Below are positions 1 through 9,722 of a stretch of DNA of 64,000 nt, piece after piece. The translations under genes were made by a program, and so were the position numbers. The notes beneath the pieces are model-generated. The model ran no database searches and was not told the origin of the DNA. It saw only the letters and a program-made list of their open reading frames with translations. The stretch spans positions 1,833,575-1,897,574 of the forward strand of contig RHLH01000001.1 in the NCBI GenBank assembly GCA_003712165.1. The letters run 5' to 3'. The first letter of the stretch is position 1; each line of letters begins with the position of its first letter. The stretch comes from Phycisphaera sp. (lineage in GTDB: Bacteria > Planctomycetota > Phycisphaerae > Phycisphaerales > UBA1924).

Positions 1-2083
1 TGGGCCCCTCGTTGACGTCACCCACCGTGATCGTCACAGACTCCTCGTACGTCGCGCCGCCCGAATCCGTCACGCGCACCGTCACCTCGTGAGCGCCGGC
101 AGATTCGTGGTCCAGGTCGGCGCCGTCGGCGACCGTGATGTTCCCGTCAGAATCAATCTCGAAACGACCGCCGGCGTCGTCGGTCAATTCAAACGAGTGG
201 CTGTCGCCGTCGTCGACATCAGTCACGGAAACGCTCGCCACCGGCGTGCCCACGGCGGCGTTCTCATCGACCGACCCGCCGGTGAAGCTGATGTCAGATG
301 GGGCCTCATTCACATCGCCCACCGTGATCGTCAGCGACTCCTCGTATGTCGCGCCGCCCGAATCCGTCACGCGCACCGTCACCTCGTGAGCGCCGGCGGA
401 CTCGTGGTCAAGGGCCGCGCCATCGGCCACAGTGATGGTGCCGTCAGAATCAATCGCGAAGCGGCCACCGGCGTCATCCGTCAACTCAAACGAGTGGCTG
501 TCGCCCGCATCGACATCCGCCACGCTCACGCTCGCTACCTGCGTGCCCACGGCGGCGTTCTCATCGACCGACCCGCCGGTGAAGCTGATGTCAGATGGAG
601 CCTCATTCACATCACCCACCGTGATCGTCACAGACTCCTCGTACGTCGCGCCGCTCGAATCCGTCACGCGCACTGTCACCTCGTGAGCGTCGGCAGATTC
701 GTGGTCCAGGTCGGCGCCGTCGGCAACCGTGATGTTGCCGTCAGAATCAATCTCGAAACGGCCGCCGGCGTCGTCGGTCAATTCAAACGAGTGGCTGTCG
801 CCGTCGTCGACATCAGTCACGGAAACGCTCGCCACCGGCGTCCCAGCCGCGGCGTTCTCATCGACCGACCCGCCGGTGAAGCTGATGTCTGATGGGCCCT
901 CGTTGACATCGCCCACCGTGATCGTCAGCGACTCCTCGTACGTCGCGCCGCCCGAATCCGTCACGCGCACCGTCACCTCGTGAGCGCCGGCAGATTCGTG
1001 GTCAAGGACCGCCCCCTCAGCGACGGTGATGTTGCCGTCGGAATCAATCTCGAAACGGCCGCCGGCGTTGTCGGTCAATTCAAACGAGTGGCTGTCGCCC
1101 TCATCGACATCAGTCACGGAAACGCTCGCCACCGGCGTCCCAGCCGCGGCGTTCTCATCGACCGACCCGCCGGTGAAGCTGATGTCTGATGGGCCCTCAT
1201 TCACATCGCCCACCGTGATCGTCACAGACTCCTCGTACGTCGCGCCGCCCGAATCCGTCACGCGCACTGTCACCTCGTGAGCGTCGGCAGATTCGTGGTC
1301 CAGGTCAGCGCCGTCGGCAACCGTGATGTTGCCGTCAGAATCAATCTCGAAACGACCACCCGCATCATCTGTAAGCTCGAAACTGTGCGTATCGCCCTCA
1401 TCGACATCCGTCACCGAAGCCGAGGCGACGAATGTCCCGCCAGCAGCATTCTCCGACACCGTGCCGCCCGTGAAGGACAGATCGCTCGGCCCCTCATTCA
1501 CATCCTGAACATTGATAGTGAACACACCATCGATGGTGTTTCCGGCGCTGTCGCTCCCGATGATCTCAACATCTACGGATGATGTCGTCTCATGATCCAG
1601 TGATACACCGTCGCGGAGCTTCAGAACCCCATCAGCAGTAACCTCGAACCTGCTATCACTCACGGCATACCCGGCATCATCATCTGCATCGGGGTCAACC
1701 ACACCAAGCTGCCCAATCACGGCACCCGGCACACCCTCCTGCACACTCGAACCGTCAAGATCTATCGAAGTCGGTCCCTCGTTCACGTCACCAACTGTGA
1801 TCGTGAGCGATTCCTCATACGTCTCGCCGCCCGAGTCCGTCACGCGCACCGTCACCTCGTGAGCGCCGGCAGACTCGTGGTCCAGGTCCGCCCCCTCGGC
1901 GACCGTGATGTTCCCGTCGGCATCGATCTCGAAACGGCCGCCGGCGTCGTCCATCAACTCGAAGCTGTGTGTATCGTCAGCGTCGACATCCGTCACGCTC
2001 ACGCTCGCTACCTGCGTGCCCACAGCGGCATTCTCTGCGACTGACCCGCCCGTGAAATCAATGTCTGTGGGTGCCGAATTGAC
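1..2083 (-). repeat. Tandem 297-bp (99-residue) cadherin-like repeats
   Basis: Seven consecutive units lie inside the giant protein gene, each ending in D-V-N-E-G-P; the boundaries recur near 10, 306, 603, 900, 1197, 1494 and 1785. Five units (about 10-1494) are nearly identical in DNA and share DHESAGAHEVTVRVTDS and GGRFEIDSDGNITVA. The unit at about 1494-1785 is strongly divergent, and the N-terminal-most unit (about 1785-2083) is intermediate. The array continues past the left edge. Confidence 0.92.
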
Positions 2084-5000
2084 CGTACTTACCACTGTAA
2101 GCGTGTTCGAGTTACCGTCGTAGTGAATATCCGCACCCGAACCGAAGTCCTCATTCTCGGAGTGTGACCCATCTACAAGATCAAACTGGCCTGTGACCGC
2201 GTGCACCTCGATCGTGGCGCCTCCGTGAATCCCGTTAGGAGCATCCACAGAATTCAGATCACCATCGATCTCGATTGTCGCAGAGTTGATGACATCTCCA
2301 ACTGTGATCGACTCCACGTTGCCTGAGATAGATATCTGGCTGCCGCTCTTGATATCGTCGCCCGCTTCGATTGAACCGACGTCACCACCAACAGTCACAC
2401 CGCCCTCGATATCATCACTGGCATGCAGCGAATCCATCCCGCCGCTGACACTGATATCACCCTTCATGTCCCCCGAGACCGTGACAGCGCCAGTGCTGCC
2501 CTCAATAGAGAGAGAGCTACTGGATTGCATCGCCCCGTTTGATGCCACTGAACCAACATCGCCGTTGATCGTGATATCGGAGTGCAGACCACCCATTTCA
2601 AGCGACGTGACGTTGGCGTTCACTACCACATCGCCGCCCGAATAAGAAGAACCATCGCCAAGGTTGAGGCTTCCGATGGCACCATCTCCGCCGTCAACAG
2701 TAACCACGGGAAGCTCAGAACCAGACGTGACAGTCAGCGACTCAATATCCGAGTCAGTTGTGATGCTGTCAACGTCCGCATCCACCTCGACAGACCCGAT
2801 TGTAATATCACCACCGACAGTTTCGATATTAAGATCCGCGCCGTTACTGCCCGAACCACTCATAGATACCGAGATCGTGTTTGTATCTACCTCGTAGTCG
2901 AACGAGGCCGAAACAGCACCGGGATCGACACTCACAACATCAGCGCCATCAACAACAAGCGTCTTCGAGTCGAACGATTGACCGCTAACGTCGCCATCGG
3001 TGACTATCGCACCTGCATCACCAAACTGGATTGACTCGATATTCGAGTATTCGATAACAAACGAACCTGTCCCCGTTTCAACAGTGAGTTGCCCCTGCTC
3101 GAACGTGACGTTGTCGGAGCTGTAACCAGACAGATCAATCGAGTCCTGGCCGTCGGCACCATCTACGGTGTATCGGGCACCATCCTCTGCGGTCTCAAAG
3201 CTGAACGTATCGTCATGATCAGATCCAACCGCTGCCTCGATCGAGTCTAAAGAATCCGCCTCGGTATCACCGGTCGCTGTACCTGATGTGAGGTCAATGT
3301 TTACACCGGCGCCCGCGTCGCGGTAGTTCACTGTGTCATAGCCGCCCCCCCCAGAGACAGCATCAGCCTCTGGCCCACCACTCACGTTACCTAGGCCTGT
3401 GTTGTAGATTGTTTGAATGTCGTCGGCGCTGAGAGCATCGCTAGAGAACGCGACGTGGTCCATCTTGCCGCCGAAGTACTCCTTCAGGCTGTTGGCGACC
3501 TGGTTTCCACTCGACCATTGGTTTGCACCAAGAACCCATGGCTCCTCGTTGCCTGAGCCGCCAGATGTCGATCCCATTCCGCCCGTGTAGGAATCAGAAT
3601 CGACGAGCTCACCGTTCACAAACAGCTTCATACCATCATCGCCGAATGAGAACGCGACGTGGTTCCATTCGCCGGATGACACAACGTTGTTTGCTCGTAT
3701 TGTGTAGGAACTGTCATCACTCTGGAATCGAACTTCGACATCGTCCCCGTGCATGCGCATCGTCAGATGGCCACCATCGTCGTAACCGCTGGAGTCCTTG
3801 GACACGAGCGTCTGTGTACCACTCGTATCATCGGGGTTGATCCACATCTGGATTGTGCCGTTGTCGGTCTCGAAGTCGGAATGATGGGGAATCTCGACGT
3901 AGTCGTTCCCGCCATCAAAGTGGGCTGCTCGCGCTTCGCCCTCTACACCGCCTTCTCCGCCCGAGGCGCCGTTGCTATAACCGCCGTCGTGTGATGACAC
4001 GGTATCCACAACGCCCCCTGCATCGAATCGCCAGTGAGACACAGTCGATTCTGCATCGAGCACGCCGCCGAGATCAGCTGTCCCCGCCTCAGCATCACCG
4101 GCATAGATGACATCGTCACCGTCGGTACCGGTGAGCGCATCATTCTCCTCAGCAACTTCAACGTCACTGGAATCATGGATCGCGGAGATCTCGTCTGCAT
4201 CGAGCTGCTCACCGAAGATGGCAACATCGCTGATCGTGCCCGAGAAATAGTCCTTGAGGTTGTTCGCGGCTTCGTCGCCGCTCTGCCACGCGTTGGCGCC
4301 AAGCACGATCGGCTCGGCATTCCCCGAACCGCCCGAGCTCGTGCCCAGCCCGCCCGTGTAGCTGTCCGAGTCTGCCAGCTCGCCGTTCACGAAGAGCTTG
4401 AACCCGTCATCACCAAACGAAATGTCGACGTCATACTCCTGGCCGGCGACGAGATCGACATCAGACCTGAGCGTGTAGCTCTGGTCCGTGCTCTGTATCC
4501 GAACCTCTACCTCACCATTCTTGACCCAGACAGTGAGATGACCGCCATCGTCGAAGTGAGTCGAGTCCTTCGAGAAAAGCCCCTGCGTGCCGGATACCGA
4601 ATCGGCATTGAAGCTCAGATGGACCGTGCCTTGGTCCACAAGCATGTCATCGGCGTGCTCAATGACCACATGATCGTTCCCATCAAAAACGACACCACCC
4701 GCTCCGTTGTCGGTACTGCTGCCGTGATACTCACCATGGGCACTGCCAACAGAATCATGGAAGCCGCCTTCGGTAGCGAGCCAGTGATGCGACGGATTCT
4801 GTGCCTGAATAGCAGCTGAAGAGAACGCGTCTACGGTGTCAACATCGTCGGCATCCAGCGAAGTATCACTCAGAGAGCCCGATATCTCGATGGTGTCTCC
4901 CGGGTTAGCCTTGAAGAATTTGAGCGCTTCAATCTTCTTGGCTTCGATGGCCTTCTCACCATTGATCGAGACGACGACCCGATCATCGTTCACATCCTCG

Positions 5001-5830
5001 CCGGTACGGGACGAGTAAGTATCACCATCCTCAATGAGCACGTGCGCATCGGTCCCCGAAACGCCTCGGATGATCAGTGTGTCGTCGCCCTTGTCACCGT
5101 CAATGACATCGGAGCCGTCACCAACTGTGTACACGATGACATCGTCACCCTTACCGGCATCGATATCGTCATCCCCAGCCTCACCGGCCAGGTAATCGAG
5201 GCCGCTCCCGCCGTCGAGCTCATCGTTACCTTCTCCACCCTTGAGGTTGTCGTCGCCCTTCTCACCCTTGAGCTTGTCGTCACCGGCATCACCAAGAAGA
5301 TAGTCGAGCCCGCTGCCGCCCTTGAGTTCGTCGGAACCGTCACCGCCGTAGAGGATGTCGTTGTCCTTGCCGCCCTCGAGCTTGTCGTCGCCGGCGTCGC
5401 CAACGAGGTAGTCCAGCCCGCTGCCACCCTTGAGCTTGTCGGCTCCGTCACCACCATAAAGAATGTCGTCGCCGTCTTTACCGTCTACATCGTTGACGTA
5501 CTTATCCGCAGACTTATCACCAGATGAATCCTTTGAGGAATCACTAGATTCATCACTCGACGAATCCTGCGAGCCATCGTCTCCCTCGTTGGCTGCCCCA
5601 CCATCGGCGAAGATATCGGTCCCGGCATCGCCGCTCAGCAGATCGGCACCGTTGAAAATGTCATCACCGTTGGTAGGCCCGTCCTGCGACTCGCCCGTGT
5701 CGGCATCAACCCAGCTCGCAGAGAGCAGCACACGCTTCTCAAGCGGCTCGATCCCGAAATCAGCACCCTTCTTCTTGTTCTCGGGGCCGTTCTTGGGGTC
5801 CTGGTTCTTGCGCTTCTTCTTGCCGAACAT
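1..5830 (-). CDS. Giant LEPR-XLL / RTX-like / LamG / cadherin-repeat surface protein (partial)
   Basis: Open frame from the ATG at 5830 to the left edge with no stop, so at least 1943 residues; the C-terminus lies outside the window. Order seen: very basic start (about residues 1-22), LEPR-like motif IEPLEKRVLLSA (27-38), Ser/Asp-rich linker, RTX-like Gly/Asp repeats with GGDG, GGSGLDYL and GDAGDDKL units (about 120-220), a first LamG-like domain (about 340-550), a second LamG-like domain (about 590-800), a beta-rich region with repeated short G-D-V-x-S-I type units (about 900-1240), then cadherin-like repeats from about residue 1250. LEPR-XLL proteins are typical large planctomycete surface or secreted proteins; cadherin-like and LamG domains suggest Ca-dependent adhesion or glycan binding. 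There is no classical signal peptide. The function as an adhesin is inference. Confidence 0.9.
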   Translation of the reverse strand, partial: MFGKKKRKNQDPKNGPENKKKGADFGIEPLEKRVLLSASWVDADTGESQDGPTNGDDIFNGADLLSGDAGTDIFADGGAANEGDDGSQDSSSDESSDSSKDSSGDKSADKYVNDVDGKDGDDILYGGDGADKLKGGSGLDYLVGDAGDDKLEGGKDNDILYGGDGSDELKGGSGLDYLLGDAGDDKLKGEKGDDNLKGGEGNDELDGGSGLDYLAGEAGDDDIDAGKGDDVIVYTVGDGSDVIDGDKGDDTLIIRGVSGTDAHVLIEDGDTYSSRTGEDVNDDRVVVSINGEKAIEAKKIEALKFFKANPGDTIEISGSLSDTSLDADDVDTVDAFSSAAIQAQNPSHHWLATEGGFHDSVGSAHGEYHGSSTDNGAGGVVFDGNDHVVIEHADDMLVDQGTVHLSFNADSVSGTQGLFSKDSTHFDDGGHLTVWVKNGEVEVRIQSTDQSYTLRSDVDLVAGQEYDVDISFGDDGFKLFVNGELADSDSYTGGLGTSSGGSGNAEPIVLGANAWQSGDEAANNLKDYFSGTISDVAIFGEQLDADEISAIHDSSDVEVAEENDALTGTDGDDVIYAGDAEAGTADLGGVLDAESTVSHWRFDAGGVVDTVSSHDGGYSNGASGGEGGVEGEARAAHFDGGNDYVEIPHHSDFETDNGTIQMWINPDDTSGTQTLVSKDSSGYDDGGHLTMRMHGDDVEVRFQSDDSSYTIRANNVVSSGEWNHVAFSFGDDGMKLFVNGELVDSDSYTGGMGSTSGGSGNEEPWVLGANQWSSGNQVANSLKEYFGGKMDHVAFSSDALSADDIQTIYNTGLGNVSGGPEADAVSGGGGYDTVNYRDAGAGVNIDLTSGTATGDTEADSLDSIEAAVGSDHDDTFSFETAEDGARYTVDGADGQDSIDLSGYSSDNVTFEQGQLTVETGTGSFVIEYSNIESIQFGDAGAIVTDGDVSGQSFDSKTLVVDGADVVSVDPGAVSASFDYEVDTNTISVSMSGSGSNGADLNIETVGGDITIGSVEVDADVDSITTDSDIESLTVTSGSELPVVTVDGGDGAIGSLNLGDGSSYSGGDVVVNANVTSLEMGGLHSDITINGDVGSVASNGAMQSSSSLSIEGSTGAVTVSGDMKGDISVSGGMDSLHASDDIEGGVTVGGDVGSIEAGDDIKSGSQISISGNVESITVGDVINSATIEIDGDLNSVDAPNGIHGGATIEVHAVTGQFDLVDGSHSENEDFGSGADIHYDGNSNTLTVVSTVNSAPTDIDFTGGSVAENAAVGTQVASVSVTDVDADDTHSFELMDDAGGRFEIDADGNITVAEGADLDHESAGAHEVTVRVTDSGGETYEESLTITVGDVNEGPTSIDLDGSSVQEGVPGAVIGQLGVVDPDADDDAGYAVSDSRFEVTADGVLKLRDGVSLDHETTSSVDVEIIGSDSAGNTIDGVFTINVQDVNEGPSDLSFTGGTVSENAAGGTFVASASVTDVDEGDTHSFELTDDAGGRFEIDSDGNITVADGADLDHESADAHEVTVRVTDSGGATYEESVTITVGDVNEGPSDISFTGGSVDENAAAGTPVASVSVTDVDEGDSHSFELTDNAGGRFEIDSDGNITVAEGAVLDHESAGAHEVTVRVTDSGGATYEESLTITVGDVNEGPSDISFTGGSVDENAAAGTPVASVSVTDVDDGDSHSFELTDDAGGRFEIDSDGNITVADGADLDHESADAHEVTVRVTDSSGATYEESVTITVGDVNEAPSDISFTGGSVDENAAVGTQVASVSVADVDAGDSHSFELTDDAGGRFAIDSDGTITVADGAALDHESAGAHEVTVRVTDSGGATYEESLTITVGDVNEAPSDISFTGGSVDENAAVGTPVASVSVTDVDDGDSHSFELTDDAGGRFEIDSDGNITVADGADLDHESAGAHEVTVRVTDSGGATYEESVTITVGDVNEGP

Positions 5831-6009
5831 GGGCTGCTCCAATCACTAACCGCGCACACCGCGCGCCGAGATCCCGTGCAGACCTATGTGTCGTCAGTTC
5901 CAATATCCATGTGCAAGCAAACCCGGCGAGCTTCACTTCGGAACCGCCCGAATTGGAGGGGCAGCCCCCACACAATCGGCACAGACTGCCACCGAGAGGT
6001 CCTAGAACA

Positions 6010-7461
6010 CTACTTTCGTGTGAACACCCCAGAGAACCAGACTCTCGGATCACATTCGAGCTTGAGCTTGTGAGCCAGTTCCAATAACTGGTGATGAGCC
6101 GGGGTGCCGTATCGGAATGCTCGCAGCAGTTCAGAATCGCTTCTCTCTGCATCGCCAGCACCAACCAAGCCGGGACCCGCGAGCCTTGCGATCCAGTCCT
6201 CGTCTGCCCCTGGCGCGATGAGGCTCGCCCGGTTCCAGGTCAGCCTGTTCGAGAGTTCTTGGCCTATGCCTGACTTGAGGGCCGTGATGCGTGATTCATC
6301 GGGCATCCCATACACGCATAGATGCCCGTGCTTCTTCGTTGTTCGAATGACCTGCTCTAGCCAGCATCCAGAGAAGCCAGCAACCGGCGCGGCTATGACT
6401 GCGTCGAATTTCTCTATCACACGCGGTACTTCACGAGCCACGACCGGAGCACACGATAAACGCAGTGCTCCGATGACATCCGCAACCTCCCGCGGCGTCA
6501 GCCCAGCGCACAGAACTCTCTCGGGCCTCCGAGCAACTCGGGACAGATGGGCTAGAGCAAAATCATCGGCTTCTTGCTGACGCACGGATGACGCCCCTGC
6601 CAAATACCCGTTTCCTATTGCTCGGCAAAGCCGATCCATCACTCGCACTTTCTCGTCAAGCAGGCGTAACTCCTGCCTAACCTCGCTCATATCACCCCCA
6701 AGCGATCCGTCGAGGCTCTCGGCGTACTCATTTGCATACGCCAACTGTTCGCGAACGACCTTGGTGTTGTCCGCAGTCTTCTGGCCCGGGTGCACGAGTT
6801 GTTTAGCGACAACCAGATCGTGCTGCTCGAACGATGCCCCCTTTGCGGCGAGCCTGAGCCAGTACTCATGGTCCATCGTGTAGTGGAGATCGCACCTCAA
6901 CTCGCCATGACGCTTGAACGAATCAGCAGTAACGAACGCCTCGGGCTGGACGATAGATCGCCCCGCGTACCAACCCGACAGCAACCTCAACAGCGAACCC
7001 GGCGTCACAGGATCCGGAGGAACAGGGCAGTAGACTGATCGTCCAAAGTCATCGATAAACTCGCATCGCCCGAGCACAACGTCTGCACTAGTTTGGGCAA
7101 GCTTCTCAGCGAAAGAAGTAAATGCAGAGGGCGCGTACACGTCGTCGGCGTTGAGCCACCCGAGGAACTGCCCAGATGCGAGGGAGAATCCTCTATTGAT
7201 GGCGTCCGCCTGCCCGCAATCCGGTTCGCTGATGACGTGCGTAATTGGCGAGTCGGGCAGATCGCGTTCCCAGCCTACGAGGTCTAGCGTGCCGTCGCTG
7301 GAGCCCCCGTCCATGATGATGTGCTCGACAGAGACACCCGCTCGTGCCAGCGCCCGAACCGATGCGAGCGTTCCGCCGATGTGGCGGGCCCCGTTCAAAA
7401 CGGGCGTTACCACGCTCAGCAGCAGCTGTTCGGCAGGCGGGACTCCCATAGACCACACCAT
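6010..7461 (-). CDS. Glycosyltransferase family 2 with extra C-terminal domain
   Basis: About 483 residues. The N-terminal GT-A domain shows LLSVVTPVLNGARHIGG, then HIIMDGGSSDGTLDLV and the metal/nucleotide-sugar motif GWLNADDVY near residue 104, as in GT2 enzymes that transfer sugars from NDP-sugars. Residues from about 300 on are not typical of GT2 and read like a degenerate Rossmann-type domain (RVLCAGLTPREVADVIGALR); no catalytic motif is recognised there. The frame stays open to 7923, but that part overlaps the divergent FkbM gene, so the start is set at ATG 7461 (an ATG at 7449 is equally possible; neither has a strong ribosome site). Together with the divergent genes that follow it belongs to the surface glycan locus. 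The acceptor is unknown. Confidence 0.82.
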   Translation of the reverse strand: MVWSMGVPPAEQLLLSVVTPVLNGARHIGGTLASVRALARAGVSVEHIIMDGGSSDGTLDLVGWERDLPDSPITHVISEPDCGQADAINRGFSLASGQFLGWLNADDVYAPSAFTSFAEKLAQTSADVVLGRCEFIDDFGRSVYCPVPPDPVTPGSLLRLLSGWYAGRSIVQPEAFVTADSFKRHGELRCDLHYTMDHEYWLRLAAKGASFEQHDLVVAKQLVHPGQKTADNTKVVREQLAYANEYAESLDGSLGGDMSEVRQELRLLDEKVRVMDRLCRAIGNGYLAGASSVRQQEADDFALAHLSRVARRPERVLCAGLTPREVADVIGALRLSCAPVVAREVPRVIEKFDAVIAAPVAGFSGCWLEQVIRTTKKHGHLCVYGMPDESRITALKSGIGQELSNRLTWNRASLIAPGADEDWIARLAGPGLVGAGDAERSDSELLRAFRYGTPAHHQLLELAHKLKLECDPRVWFSGVFTRK

Positions 7462-7537
7462 AGCACCGGCCCCGCTTGCTCCGCGTGATTGAACGCCCGT
7501 ATCCTCCCTGCGGCAGGACCTCGAACCGGGAGACACG

Positions 7538-8389
7538 ATGGGACTTCGACAAATGCTGGCCCGCCTGATGGGCGAACGTGACCAAACACGCGAGGGCTCG
7601 GACTCAGCGGTGGCCACAGCTACGGCCCCGCAGGCAGACCAGGACGCGCCCGAAGAAAAACCCGATCCCGCCAATAACATTGATGAGAGTGCACTCGCAG
7701 AAGAGCTGTTCAGGGCTGATGCCAAGCCTGGTGTCATGATCGATGTCGGTGCCCACTTCGGGAGCACCACCAAACCCTTCCTCAAGATGGGCTGGAAGGT
7801 CATCGGTTTCGAGCCAGACCCCAAAAAGCACACCGCACTCAAAGAGATTGCGCAGGATTCGAACTTCACACTTATGACCTGTGCCGTAGGGGACAAGCCA
7901 CAAGACGGCGTCCCTTTCTTCACAAGTCAGGAATCGACAGGCATCGCTTCGCTGGTCCCGTTCCGGGACACGCACACCGAAGGCCCGAAGGTCCAGATTC
8001 GCACCCTCCGAGACGTGCTCGAGGAACTCGGGGTTGACCACATCGATTACCTGAAAATCGATGCCGAGGGCTTTGACCTCCGCGTGCTCGAGGGATTCCC
8101 GTTCGAGTCCATCAAACCCCGCGCGGTCATGTGCGAGTTTGAAGACGGCAAGACGAACAACATCGGTTACTCCACGCACGATCTTGGAAAGCACCTCCAG
8201 GATCTGGGCTACAACGTGTACATGTCAGAGTGGTACCCGATCGTCCGCTACGGCATAACGCACCGATGGCGTTCGATCAAGCCCTACCCTTGCGAGCTCG
8301 CCGACACGAACGGCTGGGGGAACTTCGTCGCTGTCCTCCCTGGAGAGACCGACGAGCTCTTCCAGAAAATCATGCGTCCCTGGGCGTAA
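7538..8389 (+). CDS. FkbM family methyltransferase
   Basis: 283 residues. The class I SAM fold begins with MIDVGAHFGSTTKPFLKMG (motif I, about residues 67-85) and VIGFEPDPKKH (acidic end of strand 2), and continues with DYLKIDAEGFDLRVLEGF, the signature of FkbM proteins, which O-methylate sugars or small molecules. The N-terminal 60 residues are a low-complexity acidic/Ala-rich lead. GGGAG lies 5 nt before the ATG. It is the first gene of a plus-strand pair with the GT4 gene 24 bp downstream and is divergent from a GT2 gene, so methylation of a surface glycan is the likely role (inference). Confidence 0.88.
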   Translation: MGLRQMLARLMGERDQTREGSDSAVATATAPQADQDAPEEKPDPANNIDESALAEELFRADAKPGVMIDVGAHFGSTTKPFLKMGWKVIGFEPDPKKHTALKEIAQDSNFTLMTCAVGDKPQDGVPFFTSQESTGIASLVPFRDTHTEGPKVQIRTLRDVLEELGVDHIDYLKIDAEGFDLRVLEGFPFESIKPRAVMCEFEDGKTNNIGYSTHDLGKHLQDLGYNVYMSEWYPIVRYGITHRWRSIKPYPCELADTNGWGNFVAVLPGETDELFQKIMRPWA

Positions 8390-8413
8390 CCCGAGCCACA
8401 CCACGAGAACCGC

Positions 8414-9718
8414 ATGGATCGCTACCCTCGCGTGCTGGTCATCTCGACCGTCAGCTTCAACCTCGAAGCGGGCGGCGGTGTCACCATGACCAACCTCTTC
8501 CGAGGGTGGCCCACCAACAATATCGCGCAGATCTACTCGCACGGCGTCAACAACAAAGACAAATCTGTCTGCCGAACGTACTACCACATCCCCGCTATTC
8601 ACCGAGGCCTGGCCCTTATGGAGGGCCAACCACTCTTCAGGAAAGACGCTCTCGGCAGAGCGCTCCGCAGATACAAGACACACCGCCTCCTAAGGCTCGA
8701 CAAACAGTTCCAGGAATGCATCGCGTTTGCGCGCAACTTCAAACCTGACGTCGCGTACGTGAGACCGATGGACAAGCCCAGCAGCTACTGGTGGCTCTGC
8801 CACGACCTGTGCAAGCTGCTCAATATCCCGTATGTCACACACATCATGGACGACTGGCCCGCACGCTACGTTGATGACGCAAAGTCAGGCGGCGCCCACG
8901 GGGTCCCCCCAGGCATCCGCGGCAAGATCAAATCGGCGCGGATGAACAGATCACTCCGCAAGCTCTTCGGTGGTGCCAGCGCGAATATCGCGATCAGCCC
9001 AGAGATGGCTGCCGGTTACTACGAGCGGTACGGCCAGAGATTCGTACCCTTTCACAACTCCGTCGACACCGCAAGATGGGAGAGCCTCTCAAAGCCAAAG
9101 CCAAGCGGCAAAGCCGGGGTCGATCGCACCTTTGTCATCCGCTACATCGGCGCGGTTGTGCCTGACAAGGAGCTCCTGTCACTTCAGGAGATCGCCAAGG
9201 CAGTCAAATCGCTCAACGCAAAGGGACGACAGGTTCGTCTCGAGATACACTGCGGGCCGATGTGGAACAACACAGTCGACGAGCAACTCGCCGACGAGCC
9301 GAACACTGTGAGAGGCGCATTCCTTTCACAAGACGAACTGCCCGGCGCGCTCAGCAGCGCCGACTTGCTCGTGCTGCCCATGAACTTCGACGCACGCTCA
9401 ATGAAATACGTCGGATACTCATTGCAGACCAAGGGCCCGGAGTACATGGCCTCCGCCACTCCGATTCTTGTTTATGGCCCATCGTCAAACCCGAACGTCC
9501 GCTACGCGCGCGACGGCGGGTGGGCCGCTGTCGTAGACAGACATTCACCGAACGGGTCTGAGATCGAATCTAAGATCGAAGAGCTCATCCGAAACCCCGA
9601 TGCCGCAAGGGCGCTCGGTGCTCGCGGCAAAGAAACCGCCCGTGCCAATCACGACTCAAGTGTTGTCAGCAGCCGCTTCCAACAGCTCCTGCGCGAAGTA
9701 GCCGATAGCCGGAGCTAG
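8414..9718 (+). CDS. Glycosyltransferase, GT4-like (GT-B fold)
   Basis: 434 residues. It opens with VLVISTVSFNLEAGGGVTMT, an N-terminal Rossmann half with a Gly-rich acceptor loop; the C-terminal half has FVIRYIGAVVPDKELLSLQE, ADLLVLPMNFD and KGPEYMASATPILVYGP, where Glu of the K-G-P-E-Y segment sits where GT4 enzymes bind the nucleotide-sugar. It ends with the usual helical tail (ALGARGKETARANHD). Probably cytoplasmic, adding a sugar during surface polysaccharide synthesis; donor and acceptor are not predictable. It ends 4 bp from the convergent GT2-DUF115 gene, with no visible terminator between them. Confidence 0.85.
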   Translation: MDRYPRVLVISTVSFNLEAGGGVTMTNLFRGWPTNNIAQIYSHGVNNKDKSVCRTYYHIPAIHRGLALMEGQPLFRKDALGRALRRYKTHRLLRLDKQFQECIAFARNFKPDVAYVRPMDKPSSYWWLCHDLCKLLNIPYVTHIMDDWPARYVDDAKSGGAHGVPPGIRGKIKSARMNRSLRKLFGGASANIAISPEMAAGYYERYGQRFVPFHNSVDTARWESLSKPKPSGKAGVDRTFVIRYIGAVVPDKELLSLQEIAKAVKSLNAKGRQVRLEIHCGPMWNNTVDEQLADEPNTVRGAFLSQDELPGALSSADLLVLPMNFDARSMKYVGYSLQTKGPEYMASATPILVYGPSSNPNVRYARDGGWAAVVDRHSPNGSEIESKIEELIRNPDAARALGARGKETARANHDSSVVSSRFQQLLREVADSRS

Positions 9719-9722
9719 TCAC

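Noticed and set aside
89..1582. Plus-strand frames spaced 297 bp apart inside the repeat array
   Set aside because: They are antisense shadows of the minus-strand cadherin-like repeats; the minus frame is open for 1943 codons and has recognisable domains.
1..2083. Regular repeats considered as a CRISPR-like array
   Set aside because: The unit is 297 bp, fully coding and without unique spacers, and no cas genes are present.
7462..7923. N-terminal extension of the GT2 frame to 7923
   Set aside because: It overlaps the FkbM gene on the opposite strand and does not look like protein of the family; the GT2 domain starts right after 7449.
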